Assembly (NCBI RefSeq): GCF_943193195.1
Contig: NZ_CALPDG010000007.1
Location: 1-64,000, forward strand
Direction of reading: 5' to 3'
DNA: 64,000 bases
Source of the DNA: Mediterraneibacter agrestimuris
GTDB lineage: Bacteria > Bacillota > Clostridia > Lachnospirales > Lachnospiraceae
Shown here piece by piece: positions 44,125-52,337 of the stretch. A program made the translations under genes and the position numbers. Every line of letters begins with the position of its first letter. The first letter of the stretch is position 1. The notes beneath the pieces were generated by a model. That model was not told where the DNA came from. It worked only from the letters and a program-made list of their open reading frames with translations, and did not search any database.

Positions 44125-45204
44125 ATGCCAGTATTTAAGAACGAGGGTAACGGCACTTGGTATGTGATGGCTCGGTATGTGAACTGGAAAGGGGAACGGA
44201 AACAGAAGTGTAAGCGTGGGTTTGTCACAAAACGGGAGGCGCAGGAATGGGAGCGTAAGTTTCAGCTACAAAATTCCGCTGACCTTGACATGGATTTTGA
44301 AGCCTTTACAGAGCTTTATGCAAATGATGTCAAGAACCGACTGAAAGAAAACACTTGGCTGACAAAGGAGCATATCATTCGGACGAAGATTCTTCCGTAC
44401 TTTGGCAGGATGAAAATCAGCGGGATTGGCACAAAGGAAATCATCGCATGGCAGAATGAGCTGCTTGCCTACCGTGATGAAAAACGCAATCCCTATTCGC
44501 AGACGTATCTGAAAACTGTCCACAACCAGCTTTCCGCTATCTTCAACCATGCAGTGCGCTATTATGACCTCCGTTCCAACCCTGCGGCAAAGGCGGGGAA
44601 CATGGGGAGCGAGGAACACAAGGAAATGCTGTTCTGGACAAAAGAGGAATATAAGAAGTTTACGGATGAAATGATGGACAAGCCAGTTTCCTATTATGCG
44701 TTCCAGATGCTTTACTGGTGCGGAATCCGAGAGGGAGAATTATTAGCTTTGACCGCCGCTGATTTCAATTTTGATAAGGAAACGGTCACGATTAACAAAT
44801 CCTACCAACGCCTGCATGGGGAGGACGTGATTACCTCTCCGAAAACAAAAAAGAGCAACCGCACAATCAAGATGCCAAAGTTTCTCTGTGAGGAAATGCA
44901 GGAATATATCAATATGCTGTACGGTTTAAAGAAGAAAGACCGCATTTTCACGGTAACAAAGAGTTACCTCCATCACGAGATGGACAGGGGCGCAAAAACC
45001 GCAGGGGTGAAACGCATACGGATTCACGATTTGCGGCATAGCCACATCAGTTTATTGATTGACATGGGATTCTCGGCGGTGGCGATTGCTGACAGAGTAG
45101 GGCATGAGAGCATTGAAATCACTTACCGTTACGCTCATTTGTTTCCGTCAAAGCAGGCAGAAATGGCAGACAGGCTTGATGATTTAGGAAAGGGGGATTT
45201 TTGA
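44125..45204 (+). CDS. int: tyrosine-type site-specific integrase
   Basis: A 359-residue recombinase. An N-terminal arm-type DNA-binding domain (GTWYVMARYVNWKGERKQKC) is followed by a core-binding SAM-like domain (about 60-155) and a catalytic domain with Arg in WCGIREGELLAL, HDLRHSHISLL (His-x-x-Arg), His in GHESIEITYRYAHL and the nucleophile Tyr near residue 338. All catalytic residues are present, so it is probably functional. It would integrate and excise the element; the neighbouring guaA 3' end is the likely attachment site. Confidence 0.93.
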   Translation: MPVFKNEGNGTWYVMARYVNWKGERKQKCKRGFVTKREAQEWERKFQLQNSADLDMDFEAFTELYANDVKNRLKENTWLTKEHIIRTKILPYFGRMKISGIGTKEIIAWQNELLAYRDEKRNPYSQTYLKTVHNQLSAIFNHAVRYYDLRSNPAAKAGNMGSEEHKEMLFWTKEEYKKFTDEMMDKPVSYYAFQMLYWCGIREGELLALTAADFNFDKETVTINKSYQRLHGEDVITSPKTKKSNRTIKMPKFLCEEMQEYINMLYGLKKKDRIFTVTKSYLHHEMDRGAKTAGVKRIRIHDLRHSHISLLIDMGFSAVAIADRVGHESIEITYRYAHLFPSKQAEMADRLDDLGKGDF

Positions 45205-45205
45205 T

Positions 45206-45541
45206 ATGTCAGCAAAGAACTTAGATAACTGCAACCGTTGGAGGAATAAGACCGTTGCGTTTCGGGTATCTCCCGAAGAAAATGAGCGGATTGATAAAGC
45301 GGTGCGGCTTTCGGGGCTTACCAAGCAGGACTATATCACAAGGCGGCTCTTATGCCAAGATGTAGTAGTGCAGGGCAATCCGAGGGTGTATAAGGCGCTC
45401 CGCAATGAGCTTGCCGCCGTCCTTGCAGAATTGCAGAGAATTGAAGCGGGTGAGGGTGTAAATGGAGAACTGCTTGACACAATCGAGCTGATTGCCGTTA
45501 TCCTTGGTGGTCTGAAAGGAGAGAGTGAAGATGGCGAATAA
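45206..45541 (+). CDS. MobC-like mobilization accessory protein
   Basis: A 111-residue protein with an N-terminal ribbon-helix-helix-like stretch (KTVAFRVSPEENERIDKAVR, SGLTKQDYITRRLL) and a helical C-terminus. This resembles relaxosome accessory proteins of mobilizable elements. The start is one base after the integrase stop, and its end overlaps the RepA-like gene by 11 bases. With the relaxase destroyed it probably has no current transfer role. Confidence 0.7.
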   Translation: MSAKNLDNCNRWRNKTVAFRVSPEENERIDKAVRLSGLTKQDYITRRLLCQDVVVQGNPRVYKALRNELAAVLAELQRIEAGEGVNGELLDTIELIAVILGGLKGESEDGE

Positions 45542-46388
45542 AAAAGAAACGGCTGCCCCGAATGTATCTGTTGGCGCAGATACGGAACAACCGCCTAATG
45601 TAAACAATAACAGTATAACCAATTACCCGCCGAAAAACAATAGAAAAGTTCTTGAAACTGTATCTATGGCTGAATTGTATGATTCTGTATATCCGAGCAA
45701 GCCGCCTTTGATTGAGGGTCTGCTCTACCCTGGCACTTATCTTTTCGCAGGCGCGCCAAAAGTCGGCAAGAGCTTTCTTATAGCGCAGATTGCGTACCAT
45801 ACCAGTATGGGAGTGCCGCTGTGGGAATATCCCGTCCGAAAAGGAACGGTCTTGTACCTTGCCCTTGAAGATGATTACCGCCGCCTGCAGGAAAGGCTGT
45901 ACCGGATGTTTGGCACGGACGGGGCAGACAATTTATTCTTTTCTGTTTCGGCGGGTAATCTTGGCAATGGTTTGGATGAACAGTTGCAGGAATTTATGAA
46001 ACAGCATACAGACACAAGACTGATTATTATTGACACCCTCCAAAAGGTGCGTGAAGTCGGCGGGGATAATTACAGTTACGCAAATGACTATGAGGTTATT
46101 ACAAGTTTGAAACGGTTTGCAGATAGCTATGGCATCTGTATCTTGATTGTCCATCATACCAGAAAGCAAGGGTCTGATGATAAGTTCGATATGATTTCGG
46201 GGACTACTGGCTTGCTCGGTGCGGCTGACGGTGCGTTCCTGTTGCGGAAAGAAAAACGCATCGGCAACGCCGCCACGCTTGAAGTGTCGGGCAGAGACCA
46301 ACAAGAGCAGAAACTTTGGAGAAAAAAGAGGAATTTCAAGTATTGTCGAATAGGGTGGAGAATTACGACAAAGGCATGGAAAACTTAA
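45531..46388 (+). pseudogene. RepA/AAA_25-like ATPase, C-terminus lost by deletion
   Basis: From ATG 45531 (AAGGAG upstream) residues 1 to about 262 are a RecA-fold ATPase: Walker A GAPKVGKSFLIAQ, LALEDDYRRLQERLY, Walker B RLIIIDTLQKVREVGG, VHHTRKQGSDDKFDMISGTTGLLGAADGAFLL and VSGRDQQEQKL. At about 46318 the sequence switches to the tail of a relaxase gene in another frame, leaving a junk end (WRKKRNFKYCRIGW...) to 46388. The normal C-terminal 80 or more residues are gone. Such proteins act in plasmid-type replication of mobile elements. Confidence 0.8.
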
Positions 46389-46792
46389 AAACACTTGAGC
46401 AGGTGCTTGATACTTCTCCAGAGTATCAGTTACTAGAGCCGCAGGGGTTCATGTCTGCGAAGCCATATAGAAACAAAGTGGCAGAACCTTTGGTGCAAAA
46501 GCTGAAATCGCTTGTTAAAACAGCTCTTATAAGATGTTTTGAAGCGTATGACAACTATTATCGGTTGAATACCACAAATAGTAATCTTCACCATGAAAAT
46601 GAGAGATTGACAAAAGACAACGAAGAATTAGTAGGAGAAAATCAAAATCTCCGTGCGGAAAACAAAGATTATAAGCTTCTCCGAAAGTCCTTCGGGAGTA
46701 AGCAGATGAACAATCTTTTAGAGCGGGCAAAAGCAGAACAACAGTCTAAGCGGCGTGGGAAACGCTTTAGAAATAATCAAGAGGAAAAGTAG
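46316..46792 (+). pseudogene. MobV-type relaxase, C-terminal remnant
   Basis: The frame gives LEQVLDTSPEYQLLEPQGF, a helical segment ALIRCFEAYDNYYRLNT, a coiled coil (ENERLTKDNEELVGENQNLR) and the tail LLRKSFGSKQMNNLLERAKA. This is the end of a plasmid recombination/mobilization relaxase (Pre/Mob). The catalytic N-terminal domain with its histidine motif is missing: deletion fused the ATPase gene to this tail at about 46318. There is no start codon with a ribosome site. Confidence 0.75.
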
Positions 46793-46802
46793 GAAAAACA
46801 CT

Positions 46803-47230
46803 ATGGAAAACAGAATTTATGACGAAACGGTCTTTGGTATGCAAAGCAAGGCGACTATTACATCCCAGTGCTTGCATTACCTTCCAAAGAAGAAAAGCCG
46901 ATTGGAATTTGGGGGTGAGCGAGTGCCGGTGGCACTCAAGCTGCGAACCGACCGAGACGGCAGGCGAGGAAACGTCATTTACGGTATCTCAAAGAGCACA
47001 AGCAGCTTGTATATCTCAATCTGCTGACAAGCGGCAGGTTGAATGAATATTTGTCAAGTGTGAATGAACAGGCAGAAGATATGTTTTTTCGGTTGGTAAA
47101 GGAATATGCCGAAAATCAGAGGGTGACGGAACAGTTAAAAGCAGAAAATCAGCTTTTATGGGTTCAGAAAATAAATAATATTCGGGCTTGCGTGAGGGAG
47201 GTTGTAGAGCGTGAGATAATTTATTTATAG
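46803..47230 (+). pseudogene. tnpV: TnpV-family transposon protein, frameshifted
   Basis: ATG 46803 starts MENRIYDETVFG. After about 45 bases the family sequence continues in another frame (GDYYIPVLALPSKEEKPIGI) up to about 46914. A GC-rich insert of roughly 55 bases interrupts it, and it then resumes as RHLRYLKEHKQLVYLNLLTS and VTEQLKAENQLLWVQKINNI to the TAG at 47230. At least two frame changes make it non-functional. TnpV proteins accompany clostridial transposons of the Tn4451 kind; their role is unclear. Confidence 0.7.
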
Positions 47231-47372
47231 GCGGTGGGGCGGCACTTCTATGGTATATGGGAGTGCCGCAGAAGCCTAAACAAGAGTAGTTTGGGGAATT
47301 GAAAAAGCCTATGCTTTTGTGTATAATTGATAAGAAAAGTTAGAATGAGAAGCAGCTTGTCGGAGGAACGAT

Positions 47373-47837
47373 ATGAATTATATAGGTGCAACTTTTGATA
47401 TGGCGGATGATATTCAAAATGTTTTACATACGGCTATTGAAACCATATATCCGAAATATTATCCAAAGGAAGTAGTGGATTTCTTTTGCAGACATCATAG
47501 TAAAGAACACATTCTAAACGGAATAGCATCGGGAAATATGGGAGTGTTGATGTATAACGATATGATTATCGGAACAGGTTGTTTTGATGATAATCATATT
47601 ATAGGAGTATATGTGTTGCCCGCTTATCAAAATCATGGCTGCGGCTCGTATATTATGAATTGTTTGGAAAAAGAAATTTCCAAAACATATGATACGGTTA
47701 TCTTGGACGCTTCGCTTCCGGCAGCGTGTTTATATGAGCATAGAGGCTATAAAACGGTGGGACATGGGATATACGAATTGGAAAATGATGTGAAGTTGGT
47801 TTATGAAATCATGGAGAAAAAACTGAAAGATAATTGA
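47373..47837 (+). CDS. GNAT-family N-acetyltransferase
   Basis: A 154-residue protein; the ATG lies behind GTCGGAGGAACG. The fold markers are GVYVLPAYQNHGCGSYIMNCLE (acetyl-CoA loop QNHGCG), LDASLPAACLYEHRGYKTVG and a final strand KLVYEIMEKKL. It is the first of three acetyltransferase genes at 47.4-49.3 kb, a typical mobile cargo cluster; the substrates are unknown. Confidence 0.85.
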   Translation: MNYIGATFDMADDIQNVLHTAIETIYPKYYPKEVVDFFCRHHSKEHILNGIASGNMGVLMYNDMIIGTGCFDDNHIIGVYVLPAYQNHGCGSYIMNCLEKEISKTYDTVILDASLPAACLYEHRGYKTVGHGIYELENDVKLVYEIMEKKLKDN

Positions 47838-47863
47838 AAATGTAGATTGAGAGGACTTGAAAA

Positions 47864-48382
47864 ATGAAATGCAGAATAAGAAAATGGGAACTATCAGACG
47901 CAAAAGATTTGGCGGCTGCGCTTTCAAATAAAAAAGTACAAGATAATCTTCGTGATGGGTTGCCCTATCCTTACACCGAACAGGATGGAAAAGAGTTTAT
48001 TTCTGCTATGCTTTCCGCAGAGGAAAACGAAACCTTTGCTTTTGCTATTACTGTAGATAATATGGTGATTGGCAGTATTGGCATTTTTCGGCAGGGCAAT
48101 ATTCATAGGCAAACCGCCGAGTTAGGATATTATATTGCCGAAGAATACTGGGGCAAAGGTATTATGACCGAAGCTGTTAAGCAAATTTGCGAATATATTT
48201 TTGCTAAAAGCGATATTATCCGTATTTACGCAGAGCCCTTTGCTTATAATATAGCGTCTTGCAGGGTGCTTGAAAAAGTAGGGTTTCAGTATGAGGGTAC
48301 ATTGAGAAACAATGCTGTGAAGAATAGCAAGGTGATTGATATGAAAATGTATTCTTTGTTAAAAGCGGAAATAAAGGAGTGA
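47864..48382 (+). CDS. GNAT-family acetyltransferase, RimJ/RimL type
   Basis: A 172-residue protein with RIRKWELSDAKDLAAALSN at the start, GSIGIFRQGNIHRQTAELGYYIAEEYWGKGIMTEAVKQ (AELGYxIxExxWGKGxMTEA is typical of RimJ/L-type enzymes), NIASCRVLEKVGF and YEGTLRNNAVKN. The start is 26 bases after the previous gene. It may modify a protein N-terminus or a small molecule. Confidence 0.9.
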   Translation: MKCRIRKWELSDAKDLAAALSNKKVQDNLRDGLPYPYTEQDGKEFISAMLSAEENETFAFAITVDNMVIGSIGIFRQGNIHRQTAELGYYIAEEYWGKGIMTEAVKQICEYIFAKSDIIRIYAEPFAYNIASCRVLEKVGFQYEGTLRNNAVKNSKVIDMKMYSLLKAEIKE

Positions 48383-48387
48383 ATTTG

Positions 48388-48837
48388 GTGCTAAAAGAAT
48401 ATAAGTTTGGTTTCAATATTTATGGACTGTTATTGTTTTTGATTATAATGATACCTAACTTTATTTGGTTTGCTGTTCCAGCACCTAATGATGTATTAAG
48501 GACGGAATCGGTTACTGAAGTGATTGATACCATAGCTTCTGTCTGTCAGATTTTGATGGTTATAGCTTTGTGTATTTTTGTAAACATAAAGAACCATAAA
48601 TTCCATATTACTCCTTTGATTATTTTTGTGATAATTTGTTGCTTAATATATTTTGCAAGTTGGGTAAGCTATTATGTAGGCGTTGTGAATACAGGTGTTA
48701 TATTGGGGTTGACAATTTCCCCGTGTTTGGCGTTTATGTTTTTTGCTATTGATAGAAAAAATATGATAGCAGTTGTGCCAATTTCCATTTTTCTAATTTG
48801 TCATTTAATATATGGTATCGCTAATTTTGTTGTTTGA
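48388..48837 (+). CDS. membrane protein of unknown function, about five helices
   Basis: GTG 48388, nine bases after AAAGGAG, gives 149 residues. Hydrophobic segments are FNIYGLLLFLIIMIPNFIWF, a helix near VCQILMVIALCIFVNI, ITPLIIFVIICCLIYF, a glycine-poor fourth (VVNTGVILGLTISPCLAFMF) and VVPISIFLICHLIYGI. The upstream GTG at 48379 overlaps the ribosome site and TTG 48385 is an alternative. The family is not recognised. It sits between two acetyltransferase genes with short gaps and so is probably co-transcribed. Confidence 0.7.
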   Translation: MLKEYKFGFNIYGLLLFLIIMIPNFIWFAVPAPNDVLRTESVTEVIDTIASVCQILMVIALCIFVNIKNHKFHITPLIIFVIICCLIYFASWVSYYVGVVNTGVILGLTISPCLAFMFFAIDRKNMIAVVPISIFLICHLIYGIANFVV

Positions 48838-48857
48838 TTTTTTGAGGTTATATAAGT

Positions 48858-49328
48858 ATGGATTATCGGATTAGAGAAATCAGAGAAAATGAATATTACG
48901 TATTATCTGAGTTTCTGTATGAAGCGATTTTTATTCCAGTGGGAATGGAAAAGCCGCCAAAAGCTATTATTGAACAGCCAGAACTTCAGGTATATATTGC
49001 TGATTTTGGAAAATCAGACGATTGGTGTTTGGTTGCGGAAGTAAAAGAAAAGATTGTAGGCGCAGTATGGGTGCGTGTTATGGATGATTACGGGCATATT
49101 GATGATGAGACACCCTCATTTGCTATGTCACTGTATGAGGAATACAGAAATATGGGCATTGGTACAGCGCTTATGAGAGATATGCTTGAATTTTTAAAGA
49201 ATAAAGGCTATAAGCAGACCTCTCTTTCTGTGCAAAAGGCAAATTATGCGGCTCGTATGTATCAGAAAGCAGGTTTTGAAGTCATTGACGAAAATGAAGA
49301 AGAATACATTATGGTTTGTCGGTTGTAA
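48858..49328 (+). CDS. GNAT-family N-acetyltransferase
   Basis: A 156-residue protein starting MDYRIREIRENEYYVLSEFL. Acetyl-CoA-binding region: FAMSLYEEYRNMGIGTALMRDMLEFLKNKGY. Later SLSVQKANYAARMYQKAGF and EEYIMVCRL. The ATG follows a weak GAGG site 20 bases after the membrane protein gene. The substrate is unknown. Confidence 0.88.
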   Translation: MDYRIREIRENEYYVLSEFLYEAIFIPVGMEKPPKAIIEQPELQVYIADFGKSDDWCLVAEVKEKIVGAVWVRVMDDYGHIDDETPSFAMSLYEEYRNMGIGTALMRDMLEFLKNKGYKQTSLSVQKANYAARMYQKAGFEVIDENEEEYIMVCRL

Positions 49329-49351
49329 TGTGATGGGGAGGGTATTTGTAA

Positions 49352-49528
49352 ATGGCTGGTAATTTAGATGAAAAAACAGTAAAGGAAGTCTTAAAAAAGA
49401 TTATTGAGAATAATAACAATATTCCGTATAAGGCTAAAGTGGAGATAAAAGCAATAATAGAATTGGAACACAATCCAGAAAAATTGCTGCAAGAGTGTCT
49501 GTTATATATGCTGTCATATAAGGGATAA
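49352..49528 (+). CDS. 58-residue acidic helical protein, unknown
   Basis: ATG 49352 behind GGGGAGGG opens 58 codons: MAGNLDEKTVKEVLKKIIEN, then NNNIPYKAKVEIKAIIELEH and a last helix (NPEKLLQECLLYMLSYKG). It is entirely helical by appearance, with no membrane segment. It starts 23 bases after the acetyltransferase and precedes the KilA-N gene. It may be a small accessory or antitoxin-like protein, but nothing identifies it. Confidence 0.5.
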   Translation: MAGNLDEKTVKEVLKKIIENNNNIPYKAKVEIKAIIELEHNPEKLLQECLLYMLSYKG

Positions 49529-49556
49529 TCTGTGCTAAAGGAAGTGATTGGAGATA

Positions 49557-50414
49557 ATGAAAAATATGAAAATAGATGCCAATGGAACAGAAATCAGAGT
49601 AATGGGTGATGTCGTAAATGAAGAAGCTTATATTTCTTTAACGGATATTGCCAAATATAAAAATCCAGACAATGCTTTTATCGTGGTTGCGAACTGGATG
49701 CGTAATCATTCCACAATCTCATTTTTGGGTTTGTGGGAACAGATTCATAATCCCAATTTTAAACCTATCGAATTCGATAGGTTTAAAGCGGAATCGGGAG
49801 ATAATGCATTTACATTGACACCGCAACAGTGGATAAGAGCAACAGACGCAATCGGTATTATATCAAAATCAGGACGATATGGAGGTACATATGCCCATAC
49901 AGATATAGCCTTTGAGTTTGCATCGTGGATTTCCCCAGAATTTAAGCTCTATATTATTAAGGACTATCAGCGGTTAAAGAAAGATGAAGCTAATCGACTA
50001 GCGATTGGTTGGGATGCTAAGAGGGAACTTTCAAAAATAAATTATCGTATTCATACAGATGCGGTAAAGGAATTTCTGATAACACCAACATTATCCCCGC
50101 AGGAAATGGCATATACATACGCATCCGAAGCGGATATTCTTAATATGGCTTTGTTTGGCAAGACAGCGGCGCAATGGAGAAACGAAAAGGGAATAAGCGG
50201 AAAATCACCTAATATCAGAGATTTTGCTTCTGCAGAGGAATTAGTTGTGCTTATTAATTTGGAGGACACCAATGCTGATTTGATAAGACAGGAAGTGCCT
50301 AAAATTGAGAGGTTAAAAATATTAAGAGAAAAAGCATATAGGCAGCTGGAAATTCTAAGAAGGAATCAAGAGAGCATTGAAGCGTTGAGGCAAAATCTTA
50401 TTAACAAAGTATAA
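49557..50414 (+). CDS. KilA-N domain-containing protein
   Basis: About 285 residues. The KilA-N DNA-binding domain spans about 5-140 (YISLTDIAKYKN, VANWMRNHSTISFLGLWEQI, FTLTPQQWIRATDAIGI, GRYGGTYAHTDIAFEFASWI, FKLYIIKDYQRLK). The C-terminal half is helical with GKTAAQWRNEKGISGKSPNI and ends in a probable coiled coil. Such proteins occur on phages and mobile elements, often as regulators or anti-repressors. ATG 49557 is chosen (TTG 49548 is also possible). A 30-bp perfect palindrome lies inside the gene. Confidence 0.85.
   Translation: MKNMKIDANGTEIRVMGDVVNEEAYISLTDIAKYKNPDNAFIVVANWMRNHSTISFLGLWEQIHNPNFKPIEFDRFKAESGDNAFTLTPQQWIRATDAIGIISKSGRYGGTYAHTDIAFEFASWISPEFKLYIIKDYQRLKKDEANRLAIGWDAKRELSKINYRIHTDAVKEFLITPTLSPQEMAYTYASEADILNMALFGKTAAQWRNEKGISGKSPNIRDFASAEELVVLINLEDTNADLIRQEVPKIERLKILREKAYRQLEILRRNQESIEALRQNLINKV
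49758..49787. repeat. 30-bp perfect palindrome within the KilA-N gene
   Basis: Two 15-base arms, TTTAAACCTATCGAA and TTCGATAGGTTTAAA, meet without a spacer around an EcoRI-like GAATTC centre. It encodes FKPIEFDRFK in the KilA-N domain. It may be a binding site for the protein itself or a chance product of constrained codons. Confidence 0.9.
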
Positions 50415-50433
50415 AACAAGATAAGGAGAAATT

Positions 50434-51165
50434 ATGAATACAGATAGACATATACCAGTAGTTTTTGTTAGTTCTACTTGCTATGACCTCAAACAGGTTC
50501 GAGAAGACTTAAAAGATTTTTTTGAAATCAATTACGGTTTTCAAGCTATGTTGTCTGAATTTAGTTCATTTCCTATTGACCCGTGTATTGGTACTTTTGA
50601 AAATTGCTTGAGTAATGTTGATAAATTGGCTGATATTTTTATACTTATTGTTGGAACAAGATATGGGTATGTGACAGAGAGAGGGAAATCTATTACGAAT
50701 TTAGAATATCTACATGCAAAAGCTAAAGGGATTCCAGTATTTGTGTTTGTGGACAAGCAGTTACATAGTCAATTAAAAATATGGGAAGCCAATAAAGAAG
50801 GAAATTTTTCAACTATTGTTGACAACCCCCAGATTTTTAAATTTGTTTCAGAAATATATAATGAATCAAAACAGTGGATTTATACATATGAATCTGTGCG
50901 AGACATAACCACTACCATGAAGCATCAATTAAGTTTGATATGTCGGGTATGTCAAGAGCCAGCGCTCCGTTCGGGAAACCCGACAAGCATACCAAGATAT
51001 TTCTGTGTCATGCCCCGCATGATGCGGAAAAAATGTATTCTCTCGCCAATTGCCATGATGTTTCACTCCTTGTTCATATCCTTTCGATTGCACAATGGGT
51101 CTGCCCGGTCAGTGAATAGTAGTAGATTGGGGAGGCAATCACTAGCATTTCACATTTCCTCATAA
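50434..51165 (+). pseudogene. DUF4062-domain gene, truncated by recombination
   Basis: Residues 1 to about 168 form a DUF4062 domain: IPVVFVSSTCYDLKQVREDL, MLSEFSSFPIDPC, IFILIVGTRYGYV, SITNLEYLHAKAKGIPVFVF. At about 50940 the sequence enters, in antisense, a second copy of the element's XRE gene, so the remaining 75 codons to 51165 are noise. DUF4062 usually forms the N-terminal part of longer proteins, including NTPases linked to defence, so the effector portion has been lost. The start lies behind AAGGAGAA. Confidence 0.75.
50952..51056 (-). pseudogene. deleted second copy of the element XRE regulator
   Basis: ATG 51056 with the same AAGGAGTGAAACATC leader encodes 34 residues beginning MAIGERIHFFRIMRGMTQKY, identical to the XRE protein at 43099-43626, then AGS and a stop. 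DNA homology runs over 50945-51075 with only about three base differences in 115, but 93 bases of the original (43439-43531) are replaced by one A. It is a recent, partial duplicate or the scar of a second element. Confidence 0.85.
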
Positions 51166-51381
51166 CGGGGTATATCTCCTGTATATCGTCTTTCTGAACA
51201 CAATTCCCGTTCAGTGTGGAACGACAGCTATCACAATTTTTCAACCTCGAATATCTTTGTTTCCAATCTGAAAGACAGTTACATAATGATCGGCTTTTTG
51301 TGCTTCGTCAGTAAAAACGTTCACTGATGCAGCCGTATTACCGTGTGGGCGTGGACTTCCGTTCAATACTAAGATGTTCAT
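51078..51381 (-). pseudogene. NAD(P)H-dependent FMN reductase, frameshifted and truncated
   Basis: ATG 51381 behind GGAGGTATAAA starts MNILVLNGSPRPHGNTAASV, a flavodoxin-fold FMN reductase N-terminus. The frame stops after IRG at residue 46. The family sequence continues in another frame with cysteine-rich CDSCRSTLNGNCVQKDD and LVIASPIYYYSLTGQ. It then breaks at about 51078 against the XRE remnant, losing roughly the C-terminal half. The intact gene probably belonged with the aldo/keto reductase and alcohol dehydrogenase upstream on this strand. Confidence 0.8.
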
Positions 51382-51404
51382 TTTTTTATACCTCCAATTT
51401 TTTA

Positions 51405-52238
51405 TTACAGAGAAGTAATAACGGGATTATCCTTAAATCCATATACCCGTTTTACTTCATTAGGATTTCTCGTATCTAACATCTGCGGGCGGTGTAAATC
51501 AAGTTTGGAAATCTCCGCCATATCATTATCAGACAATTCAAAATCCCAAATGTTGAAATTTTCTTCCATTCTGTTTTTATGGGTTGATTTTGGTATTGTT
51601 ATAACATTGCGCTCAACATTCCAACGGAGTATTACCTGTGCAACAGACTTACCATGTGTATTAGCGATTTTAGTAAGCACCGGGTTTGAGAACATATTAT
51701 TTAATCCCTCTGCAAATGGCGCCCATGCCTGCGGCTGAATTTTGTACTCTTTCAAAATTTCAAGTTCATCTTCCCGCTGATAAAATGGGTGTAATTCTAT
51801 CTGATTAACAGCAGGAATAGTGTCTGTATTGTAGCAAAGGTCGATAATGCGGTCACTGGGGAAATTGCTTACGCCAATAGCACGGATAAGTCCTTTTTTG
51901 TATAATTCCTCCATTGCCCGCCATGCCCCATAATAATCGGCAAATGGCTGATGAATTAAGTATAAGTCTAAATAATCCAATCCCATTTTTGACAGTGTTC
52001 GTTCAAATGCTTCTTTTGTTTTTTCATATCCCATTTCCGGCATATATGCTTTTGATGTGACAAAAAATTCTTCTCTCGGTATGCCGCTTTTATGGATTGC
52101 AGCTCCGACAGCACTTTCATTTTTATAAACACTGGCTGTATCTAATAAACGATAACCAACCGAAATTGCATCCGAAACAACCTGCTCACATAGTTGTAAG
52201 TCCGTAATTTGGAACACACCGAAGCCAATCATAGGCAT
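51405..52238 (-). CDS. aldo/keto reductase (start region damaged)
   Basis: 277 residues from ATG 52238: MPMIGFGVFQITDLQ, tetrad residues Asp in LLDTASVY with Tyr, Lys in FVTSKAYMP and His in LYLIHQPF, then GVSNFPSDRI, VNQIELHPFYQ and IPKSTHKNRMEENF. It would reduce aldehydes or ketones with NADPH. In-frame sequence upstream continues the family (ENITLNNGIE) but has no start codon: ATGAAAAC at 52270 lies one base out of frame, as if one G had been lost from ATGGAAAAC. Translation must start internally, or the gene is inactive. Confidence 0.8.
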   Translation of the reverse strand: MPMIGFGVFQITDLQLCEQVVSDAISVGYRLLDTASVYKNESAVGAAIHKSGIPREEFFVTSKAYMPEMGYEKTKEAFERTLSKMGLDYLDLYLIHQPFADYYGAWRAMEELYKKGLIRAIGVSNFPSDRIIDLCYNTDTIPAVNQIELHPFYQREDELEILKEYKIQPQAWAPFAEGLNNMFSNPVLTKIANTHGKSVAQVILRWNVERNVITIPKSTHKNRMEENFNIWDFELSDNDMAEISKLDLHRPQMLDTRNPNEVKRVYGFKDNPVITSL

Positions 52239-52337
52239 TTCAATACCATTGTTTAATGTAATGTTTTCATAATGGATAACCTAACCTTTCTCTAAATATG
52301 CCGTATCATTTCCGACATGGTACTATCTTATCAAATG

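Larger units (their letters stand above)
42241..51077. mobile_element. decayed integrative mobilizable element with cargo, next to guaA
   Basis: Starting at the end of guaA, a known island insertion hotspot, the region carries an XRE repressor, a small HTH protein, a tyrosine integrase, a MobC-like protein, a RepA-like ATPase, a MobV tail, tnpV, acetyltransferases, a KilA-N protein and DUF4062. A second, deleted copy of the same XRE gene ends it at about 51077. Boundaries are inferred; I did not find flanking direct repeats. Relaxase and replication functions are broken, so it should not move by itself, although the integrase looks intact. Confidence 0.55.

Noticed and set aside
50941-51165. 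C-terminal part of the DUF4062 frame as a genuine domain
   Set aside because: It is the antisense of the duplicated XRE gene, including its ribosome site.
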